DNA of 64,000 nt from Acd1 sp049973945 (GTDB taxonomy: Archaea > Thermoproteota > Thermoprotei_A > Sulfolobales > Sulfolobaceae), in the NCBI GenBank assembly GCA_049973945.1, contig JBMFJH010000001.1, positions 62,001-126,000 on the forward strand, read 5' to 3'. How positions within the stretch are numbered: the stretch's first letter is position 1; every line of letters starts with the position of its first letter. The notes under the pieces were generated by a model. That model was not told the DNA's origin. It was given only the letters and a program-made list of their open reading frames with translations, and searched no databases. Below, piece by piece: positions 8,183 through 15,963 of this stretch. The translations under genes were made by a program, and so were the position numbers.

Positions 8183-9811
8183 TTATGAGGGCAAAACTAC
8201 GGACTTGAAGTCCTCAGCCAGCTTCGCGTTAATTACGACTAACCTGTCCGAGTGCTGTGAGAGTATACTCACCAATTCTCCGAAAGTCTCAACTGTCGTG
8301 GCCCCCAGCGCCTCTTCTAACTCCTTATCCATGTAGTTTGGCTTACCCTTCCTGCCTATCGACGGGAGGTCGCTCTTGAACGTGTCCAGGTAGGTCGAAC
8401 CGCCGTCGTTCATTACTATGAGCTTGCCCTTGGCGGAATTCCTAACACTCCTGATTAGTTCCACGTTCCTTAGCGCGCCCTCAAGAGTGGTGACGCCTAT
8501 AACGTTGGGGTTCTTTGACAAGGCCACGCCACTGGGCCCGATCACGTGGGTCAACGCCGTCTCGCTGGTCACCCACTGGAAGGGCTTGCTAATGGGCAAC
8601 CTGATGAGGTCGAAGGTAGTCGAGCTGAGGTCGACGTAGATCGTGTCGAACTTCACTTTCATCAAGGCGTACAGGACGTCGATTGGCCAAAGCCCTGAAT
8701 GGGGTTGTGAGGTCGGTAACTTCTTGTAAGCGAAGACCTCCGACTTCGCTCCTCTGTCTACAGGTTCTTTCACTTTCTGTTTCACGTTAGCCAGGACTTC
8801 CTTAATGAACAAGTCTGTGTCGGCCACGGCGGGAACCTGAGGAACGAAGACCTTGCTTATGTCCTCTCCGTCGATGTTGTTGTGTACTACATATCCCTTG
8901 AACTTGAAGCTCCACCCCCCTGTAGAGGCCTGTGTGAACCTCGTGCCCAAGGCCAAAACGACGTCGGCCTTGTCGAGGAAGTGAGATGCCCCTTCGGACG
9001 CGAAGAGGCCCAACCCTTCTCCAGCGAACAGCGGGTGCTCGTAGGGAATGGCGCCCTTCCCCCTGACGGTCGTCACTACCGGGATGTCCAGGAGCTCGGC
9101 CAGCTCCTTCAGCGAGCTCCAGGCCTGGGAAGTCAAGACTCCGTAGCCCGCTACGATTACGGGGGACTTGGAGTTCACCAAGAGCTCCGCGACTTTACCC
9201 GCAGTAGCCTTGTCAGGGGTTCTCTTCTCTACTTTTTGCCCAGCAGTGGCGAGCGGGTAGGCCTTCAGCCTGAAGAGGTCCTCCGCTATCTCGACGTAAA
9301 CCGGCCTCGGCCTATTGCTAAGGGCTTCCTTCCAGGCCTTCTCCATTATCTCTGTTATCTCCTCGATCGTCACGATCCTCTCCTTCGTCTTGACGTAGGG
9401 CGCAATGCTCGTCATTACGTCGTCAGGCGACCTCAGCTCGCCGATCCTTGCCCTTCCCGTGTCCCTGTAAGACCTTAAAGTGCTGATAATCATGAGGGGC
9501 ACGGAGTCTGAGAAGGCCTGCGCGATGACATCAACGGCCTGTAGGACCTTGCTTCCTGGGAAGACCAAGGCGACTCCGAGGCTGTTCGTGGTCCTGGCGT
9601 AAGCGTCGGCCAACTGAACTGACGCCCTCGGGGATGGCGCGTCGACGACTTCTACGTTCTTCTCCTTGAGCCGCGCTCTGACGAAGTCCGGAACGTCGGG
9701 AGATGCGAAGACCTCGTGAATGCCCAGCTCGTGGAGCACGTGAGCTAGGGCCTCGTCACCGGTCATTTCCTTGCCCAAAGTCTCCTCCTTCCTCTTTGGG
9801 GCTTGAGCCAT
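8183..9811 (-). CDS. TPP-enzyme-family protein lacking catalytic motifs
   Basis: A 542-residue protein with the three-domain layout of acetolactate synthase (PYR, central, PP domains). The PYR domain retains QLADAYARTTNSLGVALVFPG, but where the family has the HEQGA loop with the catalytic glutamate this protein has SPRAS. In the PP domain the region that should read GDGSFQM...NN reads GVTTLEGALRN and later MNDGG, so the Mg/TPP motif is lost. It is therefore unlikely to be a normal TPP enzyme, although the fold is preserved over the whole length and there is no frameshift. A TTG 12 bp upstream could add four residues; the ATG at 9811 (MAQAPKRK) is preferred. It stands alone between two tRNA genes. 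Confidence 0.75.
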   Translation of the reverse strand: MAQAPKRKEETLGKEMTGDEALAHVLHELGIHEVFASPDVPDFVRARLKEKNVEVVDAPSPRASVQLADAYARTTNSLGVALVFPGSKVLQAVDVIAQAFSDSVPLMIISTLRSYRDTGRARIGELRSPDDVMTSIAPYVKTKERIVTIEEITEIMEKAWKEALSNRPRPVYVEIAEDLFRLKAYPLATAGQKVEKRTPDKATAGKVAELLVNSKSPVIVAGYGVLTSQAWSSLKELAELLDIPVVTTVRGKGAIPYEHPLFAGEGLGLFASEGASHFLDKADVVLALGTRFTQASTGGWSFKFKGYVVHNNIDGEDISKVFVPQVPAVADTDLFIKEVLANVKQKVKEPVDRGAKSEVFAYKKLPTSQPHSGLWPIDVLYALMKVKFDTIYVDLSSTTFDLIRLPISKPFQWVTSETALTHVIGPSGVALSKNPNVIGVTTLEGALRNVELIRSVRNSAKGKLIVMNDGGSTYLDTFKSDLPSIGRKGKPNYMDKELEEALGATTVETFGELVSILSQHSDRLVVINAKLAEDFKSVVLPS

Positions 9812-9841
9812 AATCGACCGCAAGTGTGAGAGGATAATAGG

Positions 9842-9851
9842 GTTATATTAG
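9842..9851 (-). promoter_or_regulatory. TATA-like element for the TPP-like gene
   Basis: On the minus strand an A/T-rich box (taatataacc) lies about 35 bp upstream of the ATG at 9811, in the short gap next to the tRNA-Cys gene. Confidence 0.35.
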
Positions 9852-9872
9852 GGTTATTAGCGATGTAGGGGA

Positions 9873-9964
9873 AGCCGGCGCCGGGACTTGAACCCGGGAC
9901 CTGCGGGTTTCAGCGACCTAAGACTCTGCGGCCCGCCGCTCTGGCCATGCTGAGCTACGCCGGC
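9873..9964 (-). tRNA. tRNA-Cys(GCA) with anticodon-loop intron and C33
   Basis: Acceptor GCCGGCG/CGCCGGC, D-arm GCTC...GAGC, anticodon stem GCGGG/CCCGC and T-arm CCGGG-TTCAAGT-CCCGG are all perfect. The loop is 24 nt; placing the intron at 37/38 gives CCGCAG, a 17-nt intron, then A, so the anticodon is GCA. Discriminator U73 supports Cys. Position 33 is then C rather than the near-universal U. CCA is not encoded. An A/T-rich promoter (tttaataaaaataaa, about 9976-9990) lies upstream. Confidence 0.82.
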
Positions 9965-10017
9965 ATGAGAGATTTCGGCTTTAATAAAAATAAATCCTTC
10001 AGGTCTGAGGGAGAGTA

Positions 10018-10581
10018 ATGATTTCGTTCGTCGACGTGGGCAAGGTACTAGAGGTGATCAGACAAAACCTAGGCGATTTCGTGATCATAGGCGACACCGT
10101 CGTCGACCTGGCCCTCAACAAGAAGGGAACGGAGAGCGACGTAGACCTCTTCCCGCTCGAGATTAGCTCCTTTGCGGAGGAGGACAAGATCAGGGAGTTC
10201 GCCTATTCGCAAGGCTGGGACTACGGGAAAACGCCGATAGACACCCCCAGGGTAATAGCTACAGTTGGGGAACAGGAGTTGCAAATAGACTTCTACGACA
10301 ACATTCAGGACTTTTATGTTCCTCAAGTTATCCTGGAGTCAGCCACGCTGGAGAGGATAGGGACTTCGAAGTTCAAAGTAGTTAGGCTGGAGGACTACAT
10401 CCTTCTCAAGCTCAACGCGTACAGGGAGGAAGACGAGGACGAGCTGAGGGGAATAGTTGAACTGATAGGTAGTGGGAAGCTGAAGATCGACAAACAGTAC
10501 CTCGCTTCTCACATAGATTACTTCGAGGAGAACTCTCAGAGCATAAGGGACAGGCTGAAGAGCATAGGCTTGCCTATCTAA
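10018..10581 (+). CDS. Nucleotidyltransferase-fold protein
   Basis: A 187-residue protein whose N-terminal half resembles the polymerase-beta-like nucleotidyltransferase fold: VIIGDTVVDLAL, then ESDVDLFPLEIS with the paired acidic residues, then a third acid in ELQIDFYDN. The usual GGS loop appears only as a weak GD, so activity is uncertain. A helical C-terminus (KVVRLEDYILLKLNAYREEDEDEL) resembles the MNT/AbiEii arrangement in which YxxLKL contacts a partner. No antitoxin-like neighbour is present, so a toxin role is not supported. Confidence 0.6.
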   Translation: MISFVDVGKVLEVIRQNLGDFVIIGDTVVDLALNKKGTESDVDLFPLEISSFAEEDKIREFAYSQGWDYGKTPIDTPRVIATVGEQELQIDFYDNIQDFYVPQVILESATLERIGTSKFKVVRLEDYILLKLNAYREEDEDELRGIVELIGSGKLKIDKQYLASHIDYFEENSQSIRDRLKSIGLPI

Positions 10582-10587
10582 AAACGG

Positions 10588-10758
10588 TCATCCTTTCTTC
10601 TGCGGTAACTCCTTCTTCTTCGGCCTCAAGTTGGTGCTGTGGCACCTCCTACACTTGGTGGCCCTTATCGAATTGAGGGCTCCACACTTCCTGCAGACCT
10701 TCTTCAGGAAGACCCTCTCCTGCACAATCCTGAGCTTCTCAGGGTCGGTAAGCGGCAT
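10588..10758 (-). CDS. rpl40e: 50S ribosomal protein eL40
   Basis: A 56-residue zinc-finger ribosomal protein. Four cysteines in CRKCGAL...CRRCHSTN form the zinc site, and the tail LRPKKKELPQKKG is basic. In eukaryotes this domain is the C-terminal part of the ubiquitin-L40 fusion; archaea carry it alone. The frame extends to a TTG at 10776, but the ATG at 10758 (MPLTDPEKLRIVQ) matches the normal N-terminus. Confidence 0.94.
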   Translation of the reverse strand: MPLTDPEKLRIVQERVFLKKVCRKCGALNSIRATKCRRCHSTNLRPKKKELPQKKG

Positions 10759-10832
10759 TTTTATATCGCCAGGCAAGTAGTGGGAGAGACAGATTCAAAA
10801 AAGTGTTGGTAGCTTTGTGGGGTAGACTTGTA

Positions 10833-11345
10833 ATGAAAATCCCGCTGGACTACATCTGCGTGAGGACTGGGAGCTTATGCAACAGGTGCCAGTCGATAGT
10901 TGACAGCGGTCAGGTGGAGCCCTTTGAGGTCGACGTGATGAAGGCCCTTTTAGACATTGAGGAGTCCCAGGTTAAGGAACTAAAGGACAGCGTTTACCAC
11001 AAGGCTTACAAAATTGACGACAGGCTCTTAGTCTTGGTCGTCACCAGCGGGCCCAAAATGACCCAGCAGCTGTGGATCAAGGTCGCTAAGCTCCTGCAGG
11101 AGAGGTTTAACATAAAAGTGAGGATACTCGAGAAGACCTCCAACATAAAGGACTCTGCCGTGAGGCTCCTCTTCCCGGCCAAAATCTTGGGCGTAAACAC
11201 CGTTTGGCTGCCTGACGGCAGCGTGCAGTACATCGTGAAGTTGCCGAAAAACGAGAAGAGGTTCCTACCAGCTAGCCCGTTAGACCTAGAGGAGGCCCTC
11301 ACGAAAATCTACTCGACCCAGGTCAGGATCAAGGTAGAGGACTAA
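10833..11345 (+). CDS. NusA-like KH-domain RNA-binding protein
   Basis: A protein of about 170 residues that starts at MKIPLDYICVRTGSLCNRCQ, an N-terminal segment with a CNRC pair typical of the archaeal NusA-related group. A KH-like fold follows (GPKMTQQLWIKVAKLLQERFNIKVRILEK), with the later VQYIVKLPK. Archaeal members are thought to bind RNA and act in transcription or ribosome function; the exact role is not established. The frame opens at 10803 but the ATG at 10833 is the natural start. Its end overlaps truD on the other strand by 4 bp. Confidence 0.72.
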   Translation: MKIPLDYICVRTGSLCNRCQSIVDSGQVEPFEVDVMKALLDIEESQVKELKDSVYHKAYKIDDRLLVLVVTSGPKMTQQLWIKVAKLLQERFNIKVRILEKTSNIKDSAVRLLFPAKILGVNTVWLPDGSVQYIVKLPKNEKRFLPASPLDLEEALTKIYSTQVRIKVED

Positions 11346-12451
11346 GTGAACTTAAGCGGATCAGCCCTCAGGATCTCCCTCAGGAGAATAGTCGCGTACA
11401 TTCCTCTGTCCAAGGAGAACGATAGCGTTCTCCCCTTGATTCTCAAGTTCCTCACCCTCATCATTTTAGGCCTCTCCAGTTTCCCTATCTTTATCTTGAG
11501 CTCGGGAACGCTTAGGTTCTCGACGGCCTCAGAAAGGAACACTTTCCTGCACAAAGGGTCAGACGGGTCGTACCTGTTCGGCACGACAATAACGTTGCCC
11601 TTGTAGTCTAAGTTCTCCGAAAGACACCTGTTGAACAGGTAGGCCTGGAACGCCTCGACGTAAAACGTAAGCGGTATCCTGCTCGCCTTCAACGCGGAGA
11701 AACAGTCGCCAGTTTCGATAAGGGCCTTAAGTACGGCCCTTTCCTGATAGAACTTCTTGGGGACGGCCTCTAACGCTTCTTTCAGCTCTCCCTTGTCATA
11801 TAGCTCTCTGAACTTCTTAGATACTTCCCCTTCTGTAGGGAATGGCTTACCCACTATGTAGTCCACCGCCCCGCACCAGTCCCTCTGAACCAGCTTCTTG
11901 CCGACCATATGGGTAGTTGGCCTCCTCGTGCCGAACCTCTGGTAACCGATGAACGCGGGAAGCTCTCCTATGGTCGCCACTTTTTCCACCCGCTCCTCCA
12001 GTTCGCCAAGGAGGTCGTCCCTCACGTCGAGCGTGATCTCGAACCGGTTGCCGGTGTGGTTGAACTTCCCCTTCATGAACCCGAGGAACTTCAGCTCGAT
12101 GCTACTATCGCTCCATTCCGTCAATTCCGGCGGGTTCCCCATAGTGTCTACGTAGACCAACTGGTAGGTGACCGCGTTCGCGTCCTTGATCCCGGCATAG
12201 TTGACCTCTCTCTTGAGGACGCTCTGAACCCTGGAGATCGCTGTGAAGTGGTCTATCCCTTTTTTCTTCATGAGGAAAACCGCATACCTCCCGTGCCTTT
12301 CTGCCCTGTAGTCGGTACAGGGAGAGAAGTCGACTTCCTCGACCACGACGAAGCCTTCTGGCCTTTGAATGCTAGCTTCGATCGCATCCCAGTCCTCCCA
12401 GATATAGTACCTCTCTATGCCCACAGCTAAGTCCACAGGGTAAACCGTCAA
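11342..12451 (-). CDS. truD: tRNA pseudouridine synthase TruD/Pus7
   Basis: A 369-residue TruD-family enzyme that makes pseudouridine in tRNA (position 13 in bacteria; archaeal members can also act elsewhere). The catalytic aspartate is in YAGIKDANAVTYQ, the following NRFEITL and GYQRFGTRRPTTHMVGKKLV are hallmark motifs, and the inserted TRUD domain occupies the middle. It overlaps the peptidyl-tRNA hydrolase gene by 4 bp on the same strand, so the two are probably cotranscribed from the promoter at 12821. Confidence 0.93.
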   Translation of the reverse strand: MTVYPVDLAVGIERYYIWEDWDAIEASIQRPEGFVVVEEVDFSPCTDYRAERHGRYAVFLMKKKGIDHFTAISRVQSVLKREVNYAGIKDANAVTYQLVYVDTMGNPPELTEWSDSSIELKFLGFMKGKFNHTGNRFEITLDVRDDLLGELEERVEKVATIGELPAFIGYQRFGTRRPTTHMVGKKLVQRDWCGAVDYIVGKPFPTEGEVSKKFRELYDKGELKEALEAVPKKFYQERAVLKALIETGDCFSALKASRIPLTFYVEAFQAYLFNRCLSENLDYKGNVIVVPNRYDPSDPLCRKVFLSEAVENLSVPELKIKIGKLERPKMMRVRNLRIKGRTLSFSLDRGMYATILLREILRADPLKFT

Positions 12452-12801
12452 AGTAATTTCAGGTCACCCGTGACCTTGTCGACGAGCTCTGCGGGAGCTG
12501 GGCCTATCCCGAGGCAAGTTATGGTTCCTGGCTCGAGTTGAGTCTTCCCCGCGTCGGCGATCACTTCCGTTGGCAGGCCCAGCGAGTCGGCAATACTCTT
12601 CCTTTTCATTAGCTCCTCCAGTCCACTCACTTTGACTACGATTTTCGGTTGACCTTGTTCCAACCAGCTTTCCAACCAACTCCTCCACTCTCGGTTATTC
12701 GATTCGAGAACCTTTAGAACCAAGCTCACCGCCGCGTGGGCTACTTGTGCCGCGACTTTACCCTTCCCCATGTCGAGGTCTGCCCTAACCGCAATGACCA
12801 T
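12448..12801 (-). CDS. pth2: Peptidyl-tRNA hydrolase Pth2
   Basis: Archaeal/eukaryotic-type Pth2, 117 residues from the ATG at 12801. It releases tRNA from peptidyl-tRNAs dropped by the ribosome. The conserved N-terminus MVIAVRADLDMGKGKVAAQVAHAAVSL and the C-terminal GKTQLEPGTITCLGIGPAP are intact. A TTG at 12813 would add four residues, but the TATA box is centred 25 bp from the ATG, which supports a leaderless ATG start. truD follows with a 4-bp overlap. Confidence 0.94.
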   Translation of the reverse strand: MVIAVRADLDMGKGKVAAQVAHAAVSLVLKVLESNNREWRSWLESWLEQGQPKIVVKVSGLEELMKRKSIADSLGLPTEVIADAGKTQLEPGTITCLGIGPAPAELVDKVTGDLKLL

Positions 12802-12820
12802 CTTTTCGCCCAAGACAAAC

Positions 12821-12831
12821 TTTATTATAAC
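12821..12831. promoter_or_regulatory. Shared divergent TATA element (pth2 / zinc-ribbon gene)
   Basis: tttattataac is A/T-rich on both strands. Its centre is ~25 bp from the pth2 ATG (12801, minus strand) and ~28 bp from the zinc-ribbon ATG (12854, plus strand). Both distances match leaderless transcription, so one box may serve both directions. No second A/T-rich box is visible in the 52-bp gap. Confidence 0.5.
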
Positions 12832-12853
12832 GGCTCCCTTTTAGAGGCTAGTC

Positions 12854-13057
12854 ATGGCCTTAAGCTTCCGCCTTAGCCTGAGGGAAGAGACGGAACCGCC
12901 AGTGTGCTCTAGCTGCGGCAAACTCCTTCATCCCAGAGAGAAGGGCGTGGAGTTCTACTGCCCCAACTGCGGAGAGGTGTTAATCGTAAGGTGCAACGTT
13001 TGTAGGAAGAGCAACGTGAGTTACGTCTGTCCTAAGTGCGGTTTCGAAGGCCCGTGA
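12854..13057 (+). CDS. Small zinc-ribbon protein (COG2888-type)
   Basis: A 67-residue protein with four zinc-binding pairs: CSSC, CPNC, CNVC and CPKC. This fits the small archaeal zinc-finger proteins annotated as Zn-ribbon RNA-binding proteins with a function in translation. It sits directly upstream of aEF-1beta, 1 bp after its stop, which supports a translation role. No enzyme motif is present. Confidence 0.82.
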   Translation: MALSFRLSLREETEPPVCSSCGKLLHPREKGVEFYCPNCGEVLIVRCNVCRKSNVSYVCPKCGFEGP

Positions 13058-13058
13058 G

Positions 13059-13361
13059 GTGTCGCGTATGCCTAAGTCCTCTGGTGGGAAATTAATAGCC
13101 GTAGTCAAGGTCTTCCCTGAAGGAGACGAAGTAAACCTGGACGAATTGCTGAAGCAAATAACTGAGAAGTTGCCGAAGGACAGGTACTCCATAATAAAGA
13201 CAGACAAGGAGCCGATAGCGTTCGGCCTGAAGGCATTAGTCTTGTTCGTTCAGATGCCCGAGGAGTTAGAGGGTGGTACCGAAGAACTGGAGACCATGAT
13301 CAACGAGATCAGCGGAGTGAGCCACGCGGAAGTCGAAAGCGTTACGAGAATGTCCTTCTGA
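13059..13361 (+). CDS. ef1b: Elongation factor 1-beta (aEF-1beta)
   Basis: Guanine-nucleotide exchange factor of aEF-1alpha, ~97-100 aa. The core (KLIAVVKVFPEGDEVNLDEL through GLKALVLFVQMPE and the end HAEVESVTRMSF) matches the archaeal short form, which lacks the eukaryotic N-terminal extension. The frame can start at the GTG at 13059 or the ATG at 13068; both are close to the upstream stop. It forms a pair with the zinc-ribbon gene. Confidence 0.93.
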   Translation: MSRMPKSSGGKLIAVVKVFPEGDEVNLDELLKQITEKLPKDRYSIIKTDKEPIAFGLKALVLFVQMPEELEGGTEELETMINEISGVSHAEVESVTRMSF

Positions 13362-13408
13362 CTTAAACTCTTTTAGGCCTTTTACGTTAATCAAGTTGGA
13401 GGTCTGTT

Positions 13409-15709
13409 TTGAGCTTCGGAGCTGAGGAACCCCCTAGGAAGGAATTAGTGCTTAGGGTCGCTGAGGCCAAACAGAAGGACGTAGGCAGGGGAAAGGTCAG
13501 GATCGACATTGAACTCCTAGCTCAAATCGGGGTTTCCCCTGGCGACCTGGTGGAAATCGAGGGAACCAGGAAGACAGCCGCGATTGCCTGGCCCCTGAGT
13601 TCTGAAGACATTGCGATGGAGGGCGACAAGTACATCATCAGAATGGACGGCATAACGAGGAAGAACGCGGGCGTCTCTATAGGAGACAAGGTAGTGGTCA
13701 GGAAGGCGGTCTGGAAGCCGGCCGCTTACGTCAAGCTCGCCCCCTCCAACTTCACGATCACTATAGATCCCGGTTTCGTATCTTACGTTAAGAAGAAGCT
13801 GAAGGATCTCCCGCTGGTCGAAGGCGATACTGTTCTGATCCCCGTATTAGGTCAGGCCATCCCGTTCGTCGTCGTCCAGGTCAAGCCCGCCGGGATCGTG
13901 ATGGTCACTGACGAGACGGCTTTGAGCATCTCGGACAAGCCAGTCGAGCAGGCCAAGTACCCGAGGGTAACATATGAGGACATAGGTGGAATGAAACACA
14001 TAATCGAGAAAGTGAGGGAGTTAGTAGAGCTTCCGCTCAAGCACCCCGAGCTCTTCAGGAGGCTGGGCATAGAGCCTCCGAAGGGCATCTTGCTTTACGG
14101 TCCGCCGGGAGTTGGTAAGACTCTCCTCGCTAAGGCGGTAGCTAACGAGACAGAGGCCTACTTCACTTCCATTAACGGGCCTGAAATAATGAGCAAGTTC
14201 TACGGAGAGAGCGAGCAGAGGTTAAGGGAGATATTCGAGGACGCTAAGAAGCACGCGCCCGCAATTATATTCATTGACGAGATCGACGCGATTGCTCCTA
14301 AGAGGGACGAAGTGATCGGCGAGGTCGAGAGGAGGGTAGTAGCCCAGTTACTGACCCTAATGGACGGCCTGGAGAGCAGGGGCAATATAATTGTAATAGC
14401 AGCCACCAACAGGCCTAACGCGATTGATCCGGCGTTAAGGAGGCCAGGAAGGTTCGACAGGGAGATCGAAATCCCACTCCCGGACAAGCAGGGGAGGCTT
14501 GAGATTCTCCAGATCCACACTAGGAACATGCCGCTGGCGAAGGACGTCAACCTCGTTAAGCTTGCCGAAATAACGCACGGCTTCACCGGTGCGGACTTGG
14601 CTGCCCTAGTGAGAGAGGCGGCTATGAACGCCTTAAGGAGGTACTTGCCCAAGATAGACCTGAACCAGGAGAGGATCCCGCCGGAGATCCTCGACGAGAT
14701 GGTTGTGACCTTTGACGACTTCATGAAGGCCTTTAAGGAGATTGTGCCCAGCGGCCTCAGGGAAATTTACGTAGAGGTGCCCGAGGTCAGGTGGTCTGAC
14801 ATCGGCGGTTTGGAGGAAGTTAAGGAGGAGTTGCGCGAGATAGTTGAGTACCCGCTGAAATACAGAGACGCTTACGAGTCTATAGGAATAGAGGTACCGA
14901 AGGGAGTCCTCCTCTTCGGCCCTCCGGGCACGGGAAAGACCCTGCTGGCTAAGGCCGTAGCTACCGAGAGCGGCGCCAACTTCATAGCCGTTAGGGGGCC
15001 GGAGATCCTAAGTAAATGGGTCGGCGAGAGCGAGAAGGCCGTAAGGGAGATATTCAGGAAGGCGAGGCAGGCTGCCCCAACGGTCGTCTTCTTCGACGAG
15101 ATAGACGCAGTTGCCCCAGCCAGAGGGATGGGGGTGGATTCCGGAGTCACAGAGAGGATCGTGAACCAGCTGTTGGCCGAAATGGACGGCATCGAGAAGT
15201 TGGAGAACGTAGTGGTAATTGCGGCTACCAACAGGCCCGACATACTCGACCCAGCGCTGTTGAGGCCAGGGAGGTTCGACAGGATAATCTACGTCCCTCC
15301 GCCTGACAAGCAGGCCAGGATCGAGATACTGAGGGTGCACACGAGGAAGATAGCGCTAGGGGAGGACGTGTCCTTAGAGGAGCTTGCAGAACGCACGGAG
15401 GGCTACACCGGTGCAGACCTCGCCGCTTTAGTGAGGGAAGCGACTCTCAGGGCGTTAAGGGAGAACATGAAGGCCTGTCAGTCTAAGGCTTCGGAGGAGT
15501 GCAAAGGCGAAGCCGGTTGCAGGGACGAGAAGGTTCAGGAGTGCTTGAAGAACACTCTCATAAAGGTGGAGAGGAGGCACTTCGACGAGGCGCTGAAGAA
15601 GGTTAAGCCGAGCGTGAGCAACGACATGGTTCAGTTCTACCAGACGTGGTTAGAGAAGGCCAGGCAACAGCTGCCGAGGGCCTACGTTAAGCCCAGCACG
15701 TATGTGTGA
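13409..15709 (+). CDS. cdc48: AAA+ ATPase Cdc48/VAT
   Basis: A 766-residue double-ring unfoldase. The N-terminal double-psi barrel and beta clam (1-185) precede two AAA+ domains: D1 with Walker A GPPGVGKT (about 231), Walker B IIFIDEIDAI and an arginine-finger region, and D2 with GPPGTGKT (about 504) and VVFFDEIDAV. It unfolds substrates for the proteasome. Near the C-terminus there is a Cys-bearing insertion (CQSKASEEC...CRDEKVQEC), with four cysteines in a stretch that is usually helix only. The TTG start has a good Shine-Dalgarno sequence (ggaggt, 13397-13402). It is followed after 3 bp by the winged-helix gene and FEN1. Confidence 0.95.
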   Translation: MSFGAEEPPRKELVLRVAEAKQKDVGRGKVRIDIELLAQIGVSPGDLVEIEGTRKTAAIAWPLSSEDIAMEGDKYIIRMDGITRKNAGVSIGDKVVVRKAVWKPAAYVKLAPSNFTITIDPGFVSYVKKKLKDLPLVEGDTVLIPVLGQAIPFVVVQVKPAGIVMVTDETALSISDKPVEQAKYPRVTYEDIGGMKHIIEKVRELVELPLKHPELFRRLGIEPPKGILLYGPPGVGKTLLAKAVANETEAYFTSINGPEIMSKFYGESEQRLREIFEDAKKHAPAIIFIDEIDAIAPKRDEVIGEVERRVVAQLLTLMDGLESRGNIIVIAATNRPNAIDPALRRPGRFDREIEIPLPDKQGRLEILQIHTRNMPLAKDVNLVKLAEITHGFTGADLAALVREAAMNALRRYLPKIDLNQERIPPEILDEMVVTFDDFMKAFKEIVPSGLREIYVEVPEVRWSDIGGLEEVKEELREIVEYPLKYRDAYESIGIEVPKGVLLFGPPGTGKTLLAKAVATESGANFIAVRGPEILSKWVGESEKAVREIFRKARQAAPTVVFFDEIDAVAPARGMGVDSGVTERIVNQLLAEMDGIEKLENVVVIAATNRPDILDPALLRPGRFDRIIYVPPPDKQARIEILRVHTRKIALGEDVSLEELAERTEGYTGADLAALVREATLRALRENMKACQSKASEECKGEAGCRDEKVQECLKNTLIKVERRHFDEALKKVKPSVSNDMVQFYQTWLEKARQQLPRAYVKPSTYV

Positions 15710-15712
15710 GCC

Positions 15713-15961
15713 ATGTGGAGGACTCTACCTCTTGACTACGTTATTTTAGAAGTTCTCAAGAAGAAAAACCCAGGGACTGTGCTGACGGAGAAGGAGCTTT
15801 ACGACGAGGTGGTGAAAGCGGCCGGCTACGAGGTTCCTTATTCCGATTTTTTGAAGGCCTTGATGAAGTTAGAAATTCACGGTTACATTAACGTCTTCAC
15901 CGTGAAGGAGGACTTCAGGCATATTACGTACTTGGGGCAGAAAGATAATACAGGTGAATAG
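15713..15961 (+). CDS. Small winged-helix protein between cdc48 and fen1
   Basis: An 82-residue protein whose pattern of helices (LDYVILEVLKKKNPGT, TEKELYDEVVKAAG, YSDFLKALMKLEIHGYI) and terminal hairpin fits a winged-helix fold. Function unknown. It is 3 bp downstream of cdc48 and its stop lies 2 bp before the probable FEN1 start, so the three genes are likely one transcript. The sequence before its stop (aggtga) also provides the FEN1 ribosome-binding site. Confidence 0.68.
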   Translation: MWRTLPLDYVILEVLKKKNPGTVLTEKELYDEVVKAAGYEVPYSDFLKALMKLEIHGYINVFTVKEDFRHITYLGQKDNTGE

Positions 15962-15963
15962 TA

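Noticed and set aside
10018..10581. Toxin of a MNT/HEPN-like toxin-antitoxin pair
   Set aside because: No HEPN or antitoxin gene is adjacent, only eL40 on the other strand.
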